Source: Treponema pedis (GTDB taxonomy: Bacteria; Spirochaetota; Spirochaetia; Treponematales; Treponemataceae). From it: a DNA stretch of 64,000 bases. The position numbers and the translations under genes were made by a program. The number at the start of each line of letters is the position of its first letter. Position 1 is the stretch's first letter. Positions 26,698 through 34,823 of this stretch are shown here, piece by piece. The stretch is from assembly GCF_017161325.1 (NCBI RefSeq), contig NZ_CP045670.1, positions 1,295,367 through 1,359,366 on the forward strand. Reading direction: 5' to 3'. Under the pieces are notes generated by a model. The model had not been told where the DNA came from and did not search any database. It saw only the letters and a program-made list of their open reading frames with translations.

Positions 26698-29481
26698 ATG
26701 AAAAAAAACAAAATTAAACCGATTATTTTTTTTGCGGTTTTATTGCCCGCAATATTGCAGGCTCAAACAATTGCAACATGGAAGGGTAATACCGATGATT
26801 GGAATACCCCCGGTAATTGGACTTGGCTCGGTACGCCGCCTCCGTTGCAAATACCTGATATGAATACCGAAGTTACAATTCAGTCGGTTCCGACACCGAA
26901 TCACTATCCTAAAATTTCAAGCAGTATGCAAGTAAAAGCAAAAAAGGTAACAGTAAATTCAGGTGCGACATTGACATTGGAAGGAACTCTTGAAGCTGAA
27001 GAAATAACAAATAACGGAACAATCAACAATGCGGTAAATGGAACAATAAAACTCGGGAAAAGTCTTACCAATAGCGGAACTTTAAAAGTACAGACGGTCG
27101 AACTTGCGGATAATGCGGGTAATGAGATTACAATTAAGGGTACATCAAGTCCTTCCAATAATACGGAAATCGGGAATTTAATGGTGGAAGATAAGGGCGG
27201 TAAAACGCTTAAACTGGACGGGAAAATTGAAATTAAAACGGCTTTGAAACTTTCAGGTACGGAAAGTTCAAAGTCGTTTCTTGTAATAGAAGGAGGAACC
27301 TCACCGAGCGAAATTACTTTAACCGGCAGCGGAGAAGGAAACTTCTTAGAAATTGATACTGATAAGGTTAAAATAACGGGCAATAACTTTACGGCAAAAA
27401 ACAGTAAACAAAAAGGAGGTAAGAGGCCTGACGACCAGACGGCTCAAAACGGGTGGAAGTTTCCGCCTGTAAATTTGGAATGGACGGGAAAAGAAAATAT
27501 CAACTGGGAAAACTTAAAAAACTGGAATTTAATGATGGTTCCCTCACAACAGGACGATGTTACAATTTCAAACGAGGCACACATCAACCATTGGCCCAAA
27601 CTTACCTCATCTGATGCGAAAGCAAAAACAGTAACCGTAAAAGAATTTGGATTTCTTGATTTAACAAATTATACAATCTCCGCTTCTTCATCAGATAAAT
27701 CCGAAATGAAGGTTTCAGGTAAACTAAGCCTAGAATATACTCCTGAACAAAAAATCTGGTTTAACCAAACATTTCAAAAAAACAAAATAACCCTTAACGA
27801 CGGCTCTACTGTTGAAATTAACGGCAACGGAACATCTTTAGCTCTTCACGATGCCGATATTAACGGGGGCTTTAAAAGCCTTACTATAAATAGAAGCGGG
27901 AATACAACCGTAACTACAGATTCCGGCCCTATTAAAGTAAAAAATATGTTTAAGATAACAGGAACCGCAATATTAAATTCAGAATTACAAGCGACAAATA
28001 TTACTGTTGACTATAACAGTACTTTAACTGCAAAGCAAAAAATAACGGTAAATTCCAAATTCGAAAATAACGGTATTTTTAAATCGGAAAACGAGGTGTT
28101 TTTGTCTCCTTCAAATATTATAAGAGTTATAGGTAATATGGCTGAAAGTAAAACCGAATTTAAAAAATTAACTTGTAAAGATGCCGGGGGGAAAATTTTA
28201 AGCATAAACGGTAAGATAAAAGTAATCGAAGACTTAACTTTATCAGGAAATTCCACTTCAAATAAACTTGCAATAAACGGCAATAGCAGCACATCGGCTA
28301 TTTATCTTACCGCTTCCAAAGACAATACGGGTAAGTATTTAAAAGTAAACACCGAGAGCATAAAAATAAACGAAGGCGATTTTAAACCGTATTATAAACT
28401 TAAAGATAGCGAAGACAATAGCGGAAAACCAACAAACAAAAACGGCTGGGTATTTGACGATACCTTCGAGCTTAAAAATTCTTTTATACGGGTAAACGGT
28501 AACGAACTTTACATAGTTTTTAGACGCAACACGGAAGAAAACGAATTTACCCATTCAACATTAAAAATAAAAAACAACAGTACAGATATTACAAGCAGCT
28601 CAACCTCTCAATTGCCTGTAAAGTATAAAACAATTTCGGGACCACTTGCCGTTTGGAAATACACCTTAAACAAAAACATATCGGCAGATGAGATTTTACA
28701 AAAAGGGTTAAAAATAGAAATACAGCATTTTAACAAAACTTACAATAAAGATAACATCTCCGATGTGGGCATAGGCCTTACGAACGTTTTATTTGCAGCC
28801 AACTCAAGAACAATCCGAGATTTTTCAGGAGAAAAAGATTTGCCTAAATTAAACACAATGATAGTAACGGCTCTTGCAGGTACATCAAATAACGTAAAAC
28901 TTTATTTAAGCGTTGATAAATCCGGCTTTTGGTATCCCCCTTCGGCACAAGTGCCGAAGGGCGGAATTATAGGAGCAAGTAAAATTGACGGTTTCAGCGA
29001 CTACTCCGGAGAAAGCGAAGGCGGTAAAATAAAATTTACGGTAGTCGATACGGATTCAAATTTTAAAGAAGGCGGCACAGCGCAGTTTATGTTTTTGTAT
29101 GACGGGTGGCTACCCTGTGCAAGACTAAAAAATCCTTCCGACATTTTGTCTTTTGATGTATGGAAATTCGTTGTTATAGGCGTAAGACACCAGCGCGGAG
29201 GGGTTTCAATTTTTAACAATGTAATAAATCCCGACAAAGGGGAAAACACTTCTATTCAAATTTTCGTTCAAAAGAAGGGAGCCCTTACAATACAGGTAAT
29301 GACGCTTGACGGGAACATAGTAAAAACTTTGGAACGTTCTCAAAAGAGCGGCGGGACGCATTTTTATTATTGGGACGGAAAAAACAATTCGGGAGTTTCG
29401 GTTGCACGCGGAATGTATTTTATAAGAATTGCCGGCCCCGACATTGACGAAACAAGAAAGGTAATGGTTACGCGCGATTAA
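26698..29481 (+). CDS. Large secreted surface protein with duplicated modules and FlgD-like C-terminal Ig domain
   Basis: About 927 residues from the ATG at 26698 (AGGGG four bases upstream); an in-frame ATG 24 bases earlier lacks a site. A signal peptide (IIFFAVLLPAILQAQ) is followed by two tandem modules. Each opens with a Trp-rich segment (TWKGNTDDWNTPGNW and EWTGKENINWENLKNW), then a beta-helix-like Asn/Thr/Lys-rich stretch (KAKKVTVNSGATLTLEG), then a paired motif (LKLDGKIEIKTALKLSG versus LSINGKIKVIEDLTLSG) ending NGWKF or NGWVF. The C-terminus (VMTLDGNIVKTL...GGTHFYYWDGKNNSGVSVARGMYFIRI) matches a FlgD-type immunoglobulin-like domain. Likely a surface or adhesion protein; no enzyme motif is seen. 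Confidence 0.75.
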   Translation: MKKNKIKPIIFFAVLLPAILQAQTIATWKGNTDDWNTPGNWTWLGTPPPLQIPDMNTEVTIQSVPTPNHYPKISSSMQVKAKKVTVNSGATLTLEGTLEAEEITNNGTINNAVNGTIKLGKSLTNSGTLKVQTVELADNAGNEITIKGTSSPSNNTEIGNLMVEDKGGKTLKLDGKIEIKTALKLSGTESSKSFLVIEGGTSPSEITLTGSGEGNFLEIDTDKVKITGNNFTAKNSKQKGGKRPDDQTAQNGWKFPPVNLEWTGKENINWENLKNWNLMMVPSQQDDVTISNEAHINHWPKLTSSDAKAKTVTVKEFGFLDLTNYTISASSSDKSEMKVSGKLSLEYTPEQKIWFNQTFQKNKITLNDGSTVEINGNGTSLALHDADINGGFKSLTINRSGNTTVTTDSGPIKVKNMFKITGTAILNSELQATNITVDYNSTLTAKQKITVNSKFENNGIFKSENEVFLSPSNIIRVIGNMAESKTEFKKLTCKDAGGKILSINGKIKVIEDLTLSGNSTSNKLAINGNSSTSAIYLTASKDNTGKYLKVNTESIKINEGDFKPYYKLKDSEDNSGKPTNKNGWVFDDTFELKNSFIRVNGNELYIVFRRNTEENEFTHSTLKIKNNSTDITSSSTSQLPVKYKTISGPLAVWKYTLNKNISADEILQKGLKIEIQHFNKTYNKDNISDVGIGLTNVLFAANSRTIRDFSGEKDLPKLNTMIVTALAGTSNNVKLYLSVDKSGFWYPPSAQVPKGGIIGASKIDGFSDYSGESEGGKIKFTVVDTDSNFKEGGTAQFMFLYDGWLPCARLKNPSDILSFDVWKFVVIGVRHQRGGVSIFNNVINPDKGENTSIQIFVQKKGALTIQVMTLDGNIVKTLERSQKSGGTHFYYWDGKNNSGVSVARGMYFIRIAGPDIDETRKVMVTRD

Positions 29482-29543
29482 ACTGTCTGTAGCTTTAAGC
29501 TCTTACCATAAACGGTATTTTGTAAAAAAGAGAAACGGAGATA

Positions 29544-29741
29544 AATGCTGACAATAAAGTCGGTCAAGAGCGAAATCGTCTGCGGGCTACACTTGCAAGG
29601 TAAAAGCACAGTTATATCAAAATAGGTTTGCCCGTACTGTCAAAGGGTCTTTGCCCGCAGTATCAAAGGACGCCAGTCCGAACGAGTGAGAACAAAGGTT
29701 ATCGGCAGCCTTACAATCTATGATTACGAGATAAAAAACTG
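29544..29741 (+). pseudogene. Gene remnant with zinc-ribbon-like motif
   Basis: A frame from the ATG at 29544 reads MLTIKSVKSEIVCGLH..., is broken by one TAG, then continues in the same frame as VCPYCQRVFARSIKGRQSERVRTKVIG. The CPYC pair and following basic region recall transposase zinc-ribbon N-termini, but the piece is too short to assign. It ends where the first repeat element begins. Confidence 0.3.
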
Positions 29742-29757
29742 CCGATTAACAAAACAA

Positions 29758-29853
29758 AACCGCAAAGCTCGCAGAGCACGCAAAGAAGAACAGAGGGGCT
29801 TACAAACGGCAACACCCTGAAAAGCCTTAGCACCCTTTGCGCTCTTAGCAGTT
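29758..29853 (+). repeat. REP/MITE-like hairpin element, copy 1
   Basis: A 96-bp element starting AACCGCAAAGCTCGCAGAG and ending TTGCGCTCTTAGCAGTT. The two ends are imperfect inverted repeats, so the transcript or single strand can fold into a long hairpin. It is related to the copies at 30122 and 30224 but has diverged. A truncated copy of the left end follows at 29860-29900. Confidence 0.65.
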
Positions 29854-29933
29854 AAATAAAACCGCAAAGCTCGCAGAGAGAAAGAGGGGGCTTATTAAAC
29901 GCACAGTGTAACGGTATAAGGTTAGTCGGTCTT

Positions 29934-30025
29934 ACCGCACAAGGTAAGGGAGTGTTACCGCATAGGGTAAGACAGACGAACCACATAGGGTAAGACAGAG
30001 TTACCGCATAACGATAGACGGTCTA
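29934..30025 (+). repeat. Four-unit 23-bp imperfect tandem repeat
   Basis: Units 29934-29956, 29957-29979, 29980-30002 and 30003-30025 each begin ACCGCA/ACCACA and carry a (T/A)AGGGTAAGACAGA-like core; the fourth is most diverged. No protein frame or protospacer-like variation is seen, so it is not a CRISPR array. Confidence 0.7.
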
Positions 30026-30121
30026 TACACGTAATGGGGAATTGGACATTACCCGTTAAAAAAGGAGGCTTATTTTATAGGAACATCGGCAAAGCAAACA
30101 CCTTACCGATTCGTAAAACAA

Positions 30122-30215
30122 AACCGCAAAGCTCGCAGAGCACGCAAAGAGACAATAGAGGGCTTGTAAAATACGGCACCCCGAACCCCTAGCACCCTCT
30201 GCGCTCCGAGCGGTT
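30122..30215 (+). repeat. REP/MITE-like hairpin element, copy 2
   Basis: A 94-bp element with terminal inverted repeats AACCGC...GCGGTT and inner GCAGAG/CTCTGC pairs. It is nearly identical to copy 3 over about 80 bp, so the pair arose by recent tandem duplication. Confidence 0.75.
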
Positions 30216-30223
30216 AAAAACAA

Positions 30224-30308
30224 AACCGCAGAGCACGCAAAGAGACAATAGAGGGCTTGTAAAATACGGCACCCCGAACCCCTAGCACCCTCTGCGCTCC
30301 GAGCGGTT
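30224..30308 (+). repeat. REP/MITE-like hairpin element, copy 3
   Basis: An 85-bp copy that lacks nine bases near the left end compared with copy 2 but is otherwise essentially the same, with the same AACCGC/GCGGTT ends. Confidence 0.75.
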
Positions 30309-30483
30309 AAAAACACCCCCATAGCGCAACCCGCTAATTAAATTGCAATCCCAAATCATAGCCGCCAGCCGCAAAGCGCGTCAGCGCCTTTGCCCCCGCA
30401 ACCCGCCCCAAACCCCAGCCGTAAGCGGGGTTCTTATGGGCGGCGAGCCCCTAAGCGGTTCTTTTGAAAAGAGAGGGGGTCAC

Positions 30484-30529
30484 AGGGGGAGAGGAAAACT
30501 TTTATCCGAAAAAGTGTTCCTCTCCCCCT
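30484..30529 (+). repeat. Strong GC-rich hairpin upstream of the Rpn gene
   Basis: Perfect 13-bp arms (30484-30496 and 30517-30529, AGGGGGAGAGGAA and its complement) continue inward with a near-perfect AACTTTT/AAAAGTGTT pairing. It lies 50 bp before the rpn start codon. It could be a transcription terminator without a T tail, or a target or end of a mobile element. Confidence 0.6.
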
Positions 30530-30580
30530 ATTAAATTCCCCCGACGTATGCTATACTTAACCGTAAGGAGGGCAGACGCT

Positions 30581-31491
30581 ATGGCAAGCACCTTATATAC
30601 ACTTGCACAGCCTGAAAAATTCACCGTCCGCAATGACTATGCGTTTAAAAGAGTCTTCTGCACGGAAAAGAATAAAGACATTCTCATAAAATTCTTTTCG
30701 CTTGTAACCTGAATGCAAGAAATCATTTTGCCTATTTTCGGCTTGAAAACAGCGAGCTTACTACCCGCTTTTACGATGAAAAAACAGGCAGGCTCGACAT
30801 AAAAATCAAATTGCACTCAGGCGAAAAAATCAACCTTGAAATGCAAAATATCTGGTTTGAATACTTTACCAAACGCAGCATTTTTTATTGGACGCAACTT
30901 TTTCTCGAAGACTTCAGCAAGGGAGCCGATTACAGCGAACTCAAAAAATGCATAGCGATAAACATTCTCAATCAGACGTTTCATCTTGCCAATAAAATCC
31001 ACTCCGTCTATAAGATTTTGGAAACGGAAGAACACAGCGAGCTGGACGGAATGCTTGAAATCCACTTTTTGGATTTAACGAAAATAGCGAAAGAACAGCG
31101 CAGCGAACTGGAAAAATGGCTGCTGTTTATACAAACCGACGAAAAGGAGGTGAGGAAGATGTTGGCAAAAGAAAATCCTTTAATGCAAAAAGCCGAAGAC
31201 ACGATGGAAGAATTCTACACTGTTGCGGAACAACGAGCCCTTTACCAAGCTGCATGGCGATACGAGAGCGACCGCGTTTCTATGATAAATGAATCGATGA
31301 GAAAAGGCATTGCTCAGGGCTTACTACAAGGCAGAAGCGAAGGTATGCAGGCAGGAATTGCTCAAGGCTTTTCCGACGGAGCGAGGCAAACAAAACTGGA
31401 AACGGCAAAGGTCTTAAAACAACTCGGCGATTCGGTGCAAAAAATAATGCAGGCTACCGGCTTGTCCGCAGACGAAATAGAAAAACTGTAA
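30581..31491 (+). pseudogene. Rpn family PD-(D/E)XK recombination-promoting nuclease, frameshifted
   Basis: The ATG at 30581, behind AAGGAGGG, opens MASTLYTLAQPEKFTVRNDYAFKRVF, the classic Rpn/PDDEXK_2 start, but the frame ends at 30712. The rest continues in another frame (NHFAYFRLENSEL...GRLDIKIKLHSGEKINLEMQ, holding the D...E-x-Q catalytic strand) to 31491. The shift lies around 30690-30708 and is not at an obvious homopolymer. The C-terminal Gly/Gln-rich GIAQGLLQGRSEGMQ repeat is typical. Rpn proteins are transposase-like DNA nucleases that promote RecA-independent recombination. The neighbouring repeats fit that role. As read here it is inactive. Confidence 0.8.
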
Positions 31492-31687
31492 AACGGCGGC
31501 GGTATTAAAAACTATGCGGCTTTCCGTCTAGAGGAGAATGCCTGTAATAAACTTTACCAAGAGCGAAGTGGAGAAACTATAGATATTTATTTTATACGGA
31601 ATACGCTTATCTTAAAAACGGCTTTCATCTTGCATATATAACTTTTTTATTCGGGTTGTCATTACCGTATGTGAATTTTTATCATAC

Positions 31688-31716
31688 TTGATTAAAATAA
31701 AAAAAGATGTTATATT
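31688..31716 (+). promoter_or_regulatory. Promoter of the trxB-trxA-grdA cluster
   Basis: TTGATT (31688-31693), 17-bp spacer and TATATT (31711-31716), 27 bases before the trxB ATG, which has an AGGAGG site. Nothing else stands out between 31492 and 31687. Confidence 0.55.
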
Positions 31717-31743
31717 ATCGAAAGAAATATTCAGGAGGACTTT

Positions 31744-32697
31744 ATGTCGGAAAAATATGATTTGGTTATAATCGGCGGCGGGCCGGGCGGAATGGCGGCG
31801 GGAATTTATGCTGCCCGTTCAAAACTGAAGACGATTATTCTTGAAGAAAAGCCTAATCAAGGCGGTCAGTGTTATATTACGGAAGAGATTGAGAATTACC
31901 CCGGTTTCCCCGAATCGTCCGGACCTGCTTTAACGGAAGCATTCCAAAAGCATGCTCAAAAATTCGGTGTTGAATTTAAAAGGGCTAGAGCCGAAAAAAT
32001 CGAACTTGTCCCGAATTCTCCGGTAAAAATCGTACATGGAAGCGACGGTGTTCAATATGAATGTCTGGCTGTAGTTGTTGCAACAGGTGCAAGTGCAAGA
32101 GAACTCGGTTGTAAAGGCGAAAAAGAACACTGGGGTAAGGGTGTTTCCTATTGCGCAACCTGCGACGGAGCATTTTTTGAAGAGTGTGAAATTGTAGTTA
32201 TCGGCGGCGGAGACTCCGCAGTTGAAGAGGCAATGTATTTAACTAAATTTGCCGACAAAGTAACGATTGTTCATCGAAGAGACGAATTGCGTGCAGCAAA
32301 ATCAATTCAGGAAAAAGCATTTGCAAATCCGAAAATGGCATTTAAATGGAATGCGGTTGTAGAAGAAGTTTGCGGCGAAGGTCTTGTAGACAGCGTTATT
32401 CTTAAAGACACAAAAACAGGTGAAACTTCTAAATTTGCTGCTGAAGGTGTTTTTGTATTTATCGGACATAATCCTCAAACCGCCTTTATTCAAGGGTTGG
32501 TTGACCTTGATGAAAACGGTTATATTCTTACCAATGCTAAAATGGAAACAAATGTACCGGGTATTTACGGTGTAGGCGACGTTATTCAAAAAGAATCCCG
32601 CCAAGTCGTTACCGCTGCTGCAGACGGAGCCATTGCAGGTATTTGGGCGGGACATTACATTGACGATATTAAAGCCAAAATGGCTATGGGAAAATAA
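31744..32697 (+). CDS. trxB: Thioredoxin-disulfide reductase
   Basis: A 317-residue FAD/NADPH enzyme that reduces thioredoxin. The FAD-binding GGGPGG is at residues 11-16, the redox-active disulfide CATC at 137-140 and the NAD(P)H loop IGGGDSAVEEA near 155; the C-terminal GVGDVIQKESRQVVTAAADGA is the second FAD motif. It is first in a cluster with a thioredoxin and the glycine reductase selenoprotein A, so its main job is probably supplying electrons to glycine reductase. Confidence 0.95.
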   Translation: MSEKYDLVIIGGGPGGMAAGIYAARSKLKTIILEEKPNQGGQCYITEEIENYPGFPESSGPALTEAFQKHAQKFGVEFKRARAEKIELVPNSPVKIVHGSDGVQYECLAVVVATGASARELGCKGEKEHWGKGVSYCATCDGAFFEECEIVVIGGGDSAVEEAMYLTKFADKVTIVHRRDELRAAKSIQEKAFANPKMAFKWNAVVEEVCGEGLVDSVILKDTKTGETSKFAAEGVFVFIGHNPQTAFIQGLVDLDENGYILTNAKMETNVPGIYGVGDVIQKESRQVVTAAADGAIAGIWAGHYIDDIKAKMAMGK

Positions 32698-32873
32698 TAA
32701 CGGATTTCACATAAGATTGATAAGCAGCCGGGCATGAATTCTGCCTTGCCGCTTATCTGACAAGTTTGCTTTTGAGCGGGCATCGGTTATTATATGCAGT
32801 TTGTAAATAAACCGCTTGAAAAATATTTTTCGGGATTTAATAATCCCTCCAAAAAGTTTTATAGGAGAAGAAG

Positions 32874-33191
32874 ATGATTGAATTAAACAAGGAAAATTTT
32901 GAACAGGAAGTACATCAGTCAAAGGGTGTAACTTTTGTGGATTTTTGGTCGGAAGGTTGTGTTCCGTGTAAACAATTAATGCCTGATGTTCATGCAATGG
33001 CGGAACGCCATGCAGGAAAGGCGAAATTCTGCTCATTTAATATCGATGGAGCAAGACGCGTTGCAATGAAAGAACAAGTCTTAGGTCTTCCTACAATGCT
33101 GATTTATATTGACGGTGAAAGAAAAGACAGTGTTACGGGCAACGACTTAACCATTGAGCAAATTGAAGAAATGGTTAAAAAATATATCTAA
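32874..33191 (+). CDS. trxA: Thioredoxin (glycine reductase-associated type)
   Basis: A 105-residue thioredoxin with active site Cys29-Val-Pro-Cys32 (SEGCVPCKQL) rather than the usual CGPC. GCVPC is the variant seen in thioredoxins paired with Stickland-type reductases. The cis-proline loop LGLPTMLIY is intact. It lies 176 bp after trxB and 91 bp before grdA, and links NADPH through TrxB to the selenoprotein. Confidence 0.93.
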   Translation: MIELNKENFEQEVHQSKGVTFVDFWSEGCVPCKQLMPDVHAMAERHAGKAKFCSFNIDGARRVAMKEQVLGLPTMLIYIDGERKDSVTGNDLTIEQIEEMVKKYI

Positions 33192-33282
33192 ACTATAATC
33201 TTTGTAAGCCTGACGGCTTTTTGAAGATACGGCTGAATAAGCCGAGGGCAGTATTGCCCGAAAATATCCTAGGAGGGATGCT

Positions 33283-33753
33283 ATGGAGTTAAAAACCAAA
33301 AAGGTCATCATTATCGGTGACCGCGACGGCGTTCCCGGGGAAGCTATAAAACTTTGCGCGGAATCTGCAGGAGCTGAGGTTGTATATGCTGCAACCGAAT
33401 GCTTTGTCTGAACAAGCGCAGGTGCAATGGACTTGGAAAACCAAAAACGAGTTAAAGATTTGGCTGAAAAATACGGCCCTGAGAACACTGTAGTTCTTTT
33501 AGGCGGTGCGGAAGCCGAATCTGCAGGATTGGCATGCGAAACTGTTACCGTAGGCGATCCGACTTATTCAGGTCCGTTGACGGGAGTCTCGTTGGGACTC
33601 TTGTGTTATCACGTAGCAGAACCGGAAATTAAGAGTCAGATAGACCCCAAGGTCTATGAGGAACAAGTTAGCATGATGGAAATGGTTATGGACGTCGATG
33701 CTATTATCAAAGAAGTTTCGGAATATCGAAACAAAGGATGCAAGTTCCTATAG
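33283..33753 (+). CDS. grdA: Glycine reductase complex protein A, selenoprotein (UGA = Sec43)
   Basis: Carries the carboxymethyl-selenoether intermediate in glycine reductase and receives electrons from thioredoxin. The true gene starts at ATG 33283 (AGGAGGG upstream), giving 156 residues. The TGA at 33409-33411 lies in [15 protein letters not shown], the universally conserved GrdA active-site context, and the frame resumes to TAG 33753. An automatic caller would truncate the gene at the Sec codon and miss the first 42 residues. Upstream, 33192-33282 holds two short hairpins. The other subunits (grdB, grdC, grdD, grdE) are not in this window. Confidence 0.95.
33409..33411 (+). other. Selenocysteine UGA codon of grdA
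   Basis: In-frame TGA between GTC and ACA codons. A bacterial SECIS hairpin should lie in the 40 bases just downstream; CAAG (33413-33416) can pair with CTTG a few bases on, enclosing a GCAGGTGC apical region. The fold is my estimate; the codon assignment rests on strong protein context. Confidence 0.93.
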
Positions 33754-33809
33754 AGCATTATTTAGGGTCTTAATGGCAATCATTAAAGGCTCTGCTCGGG
33801 GCTTTCCGG

Positions 33810-33903
33810 CGGCTTAAATCCTATGCGGAAAATTTAAATCCGATATACCGTTTATCGGTAAGGTCAGGGTTTGTTTTCTAAAGACGGGATTTAAGCCGTT
33901 TTT
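33810..33903 (+). terminator. Structured terminator downstream of grdA
   Basis: A 12-base arm (33810-33821) is perfectly complementary to 33887-33898, which runs straight into a T tract. The 65-base interior contains its own hairpin (TACCG TTTAT CGGTA, about 33846-33860). The long loop is unusual for a simple terminator. Confidence 0.5.
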
Positions 33904-33988
33904 TATTTGTGCTCGGAATAAGGGCTGTATAATAAAACCTCTTGCAACTTTATTTAAGTTAAATGGTCTAGTTAAATAAGAGGTTGAA

Positions 33989-34647
33989 ATGACAAAAGAA
34001 AAACAAATTCAAAAAAGAAGATATTCTATAGGAGAAGAAATTGCAAATGCAATAACACACGGTATAGGTGCGGGCTTGTCCGTGGCGGCCTTGATTATAT
34101 TGATTATAAGGGCGGCAAAATATGCTCCTTATGAATTCCGGGCAGGCTATATAGTAGGTTTTACTATTTTCGGTGCATCGCTTATTATCTTATATTTATT
34201 TTCTACACTGTATCATGCCTTGCCTTTAAAACAAAAAAAGTTTTCGGGATATTCGACCACTGTTCAATTTATATTTTAATAGCGGGAACTTATACGGCTT
34301 ATTGTCTTACCGTTTTGAGGGGTGCTGTCGGCTGGGTAATTTTCGGAATAATTTGGGGACTGGCTGTTTTAGGCATAGTTTTATATTCGATATTCGGAAG
34401 TAAGGTAAGAGTTCTTTCTGTAGTAACCTATATTCCTATGGGGTGGCTTATAATTTTTGCAGCTCGTCCGTTAAAAGAACAGCTTCCGACTTTAAGTTTT
34501 AAATTTTTACTTTTAGGCGGCATTATTTATACGGCAGGCTGTATATTCTATGCTATGAAAAAAGTCAAATGGATGCACGGGATTTGGCATTTGTTTGTGA
34601 TGGGAGGAAGTATAATGCACTTCTTTTCTTTATATTATTGTTTATAA
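33989..34647 (+). pseudogene. Hemolysin III / adipoR-like (PAQR) membrane protein, frameshifted
   Basis: The first frame gives 96 residues with the family start ([29 protein letters not shown]) and stops after a wrong tail (YSTTVQFIF). One extra A in the 7-A run at 34233-34239 makes the sequence continue as [29 protein letters not shown], the conserved HlyIII core, into the second frame (GAVGWVIFG...) to 34647, which keeps the C-terminal [18 protein letters not shown] motif. The repaired protein is 219 residues with seven transmembrane helices. It may be a sequencing error or a slippage-controlled gene, because the rest is fully conserved. Confidence 0.8.
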
Positions 34648-34651
34648 AAAA

Positions 34652-34725
<74 letters not shown>

Positions 34726-34823
34726 TGAAAGAGATATAAATATAGCAGAAAACACGTAAAATGTCAATCGGTTTTAAAAAGAAAAATTAGTATAATAATT
34801 TTTCAGTAATATTTTACGGAGTT

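Larger units (their letters stand above)
29482..30580 (+). other. 1.1-kb repeat-rich, gene-poor interval
   Basis: No intact gene is supportable here. It holds a zinc-ribbon gene remnant, four related hairpin-forming elements, a four-unit 23-bp tandem repeat, a GC-rich patch (about 30343-30480) unlike the AT-rich surroundings, and a strong inverted repeat just before the Rpn gene. The interval looks like a landing and decay site for small mobile or recombinogenic elements. Confidence 0.7.

Noticed and set aside
29758-30308. Regular repeats as a CRISPR array
   Set aside because: Copies differ in length, have no unique spacers of constant size and no cas genes are nearby. They form hairpins like REP or MITE elements.
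33989-34647. Programmed ribosomal frameshift in hemolysin III
   Set aside because: The 7-A run is followed by G and lacks a convincing downstream pseudoknot or internal Shine-Dalgarno. A one-base indel is the simpler reading.
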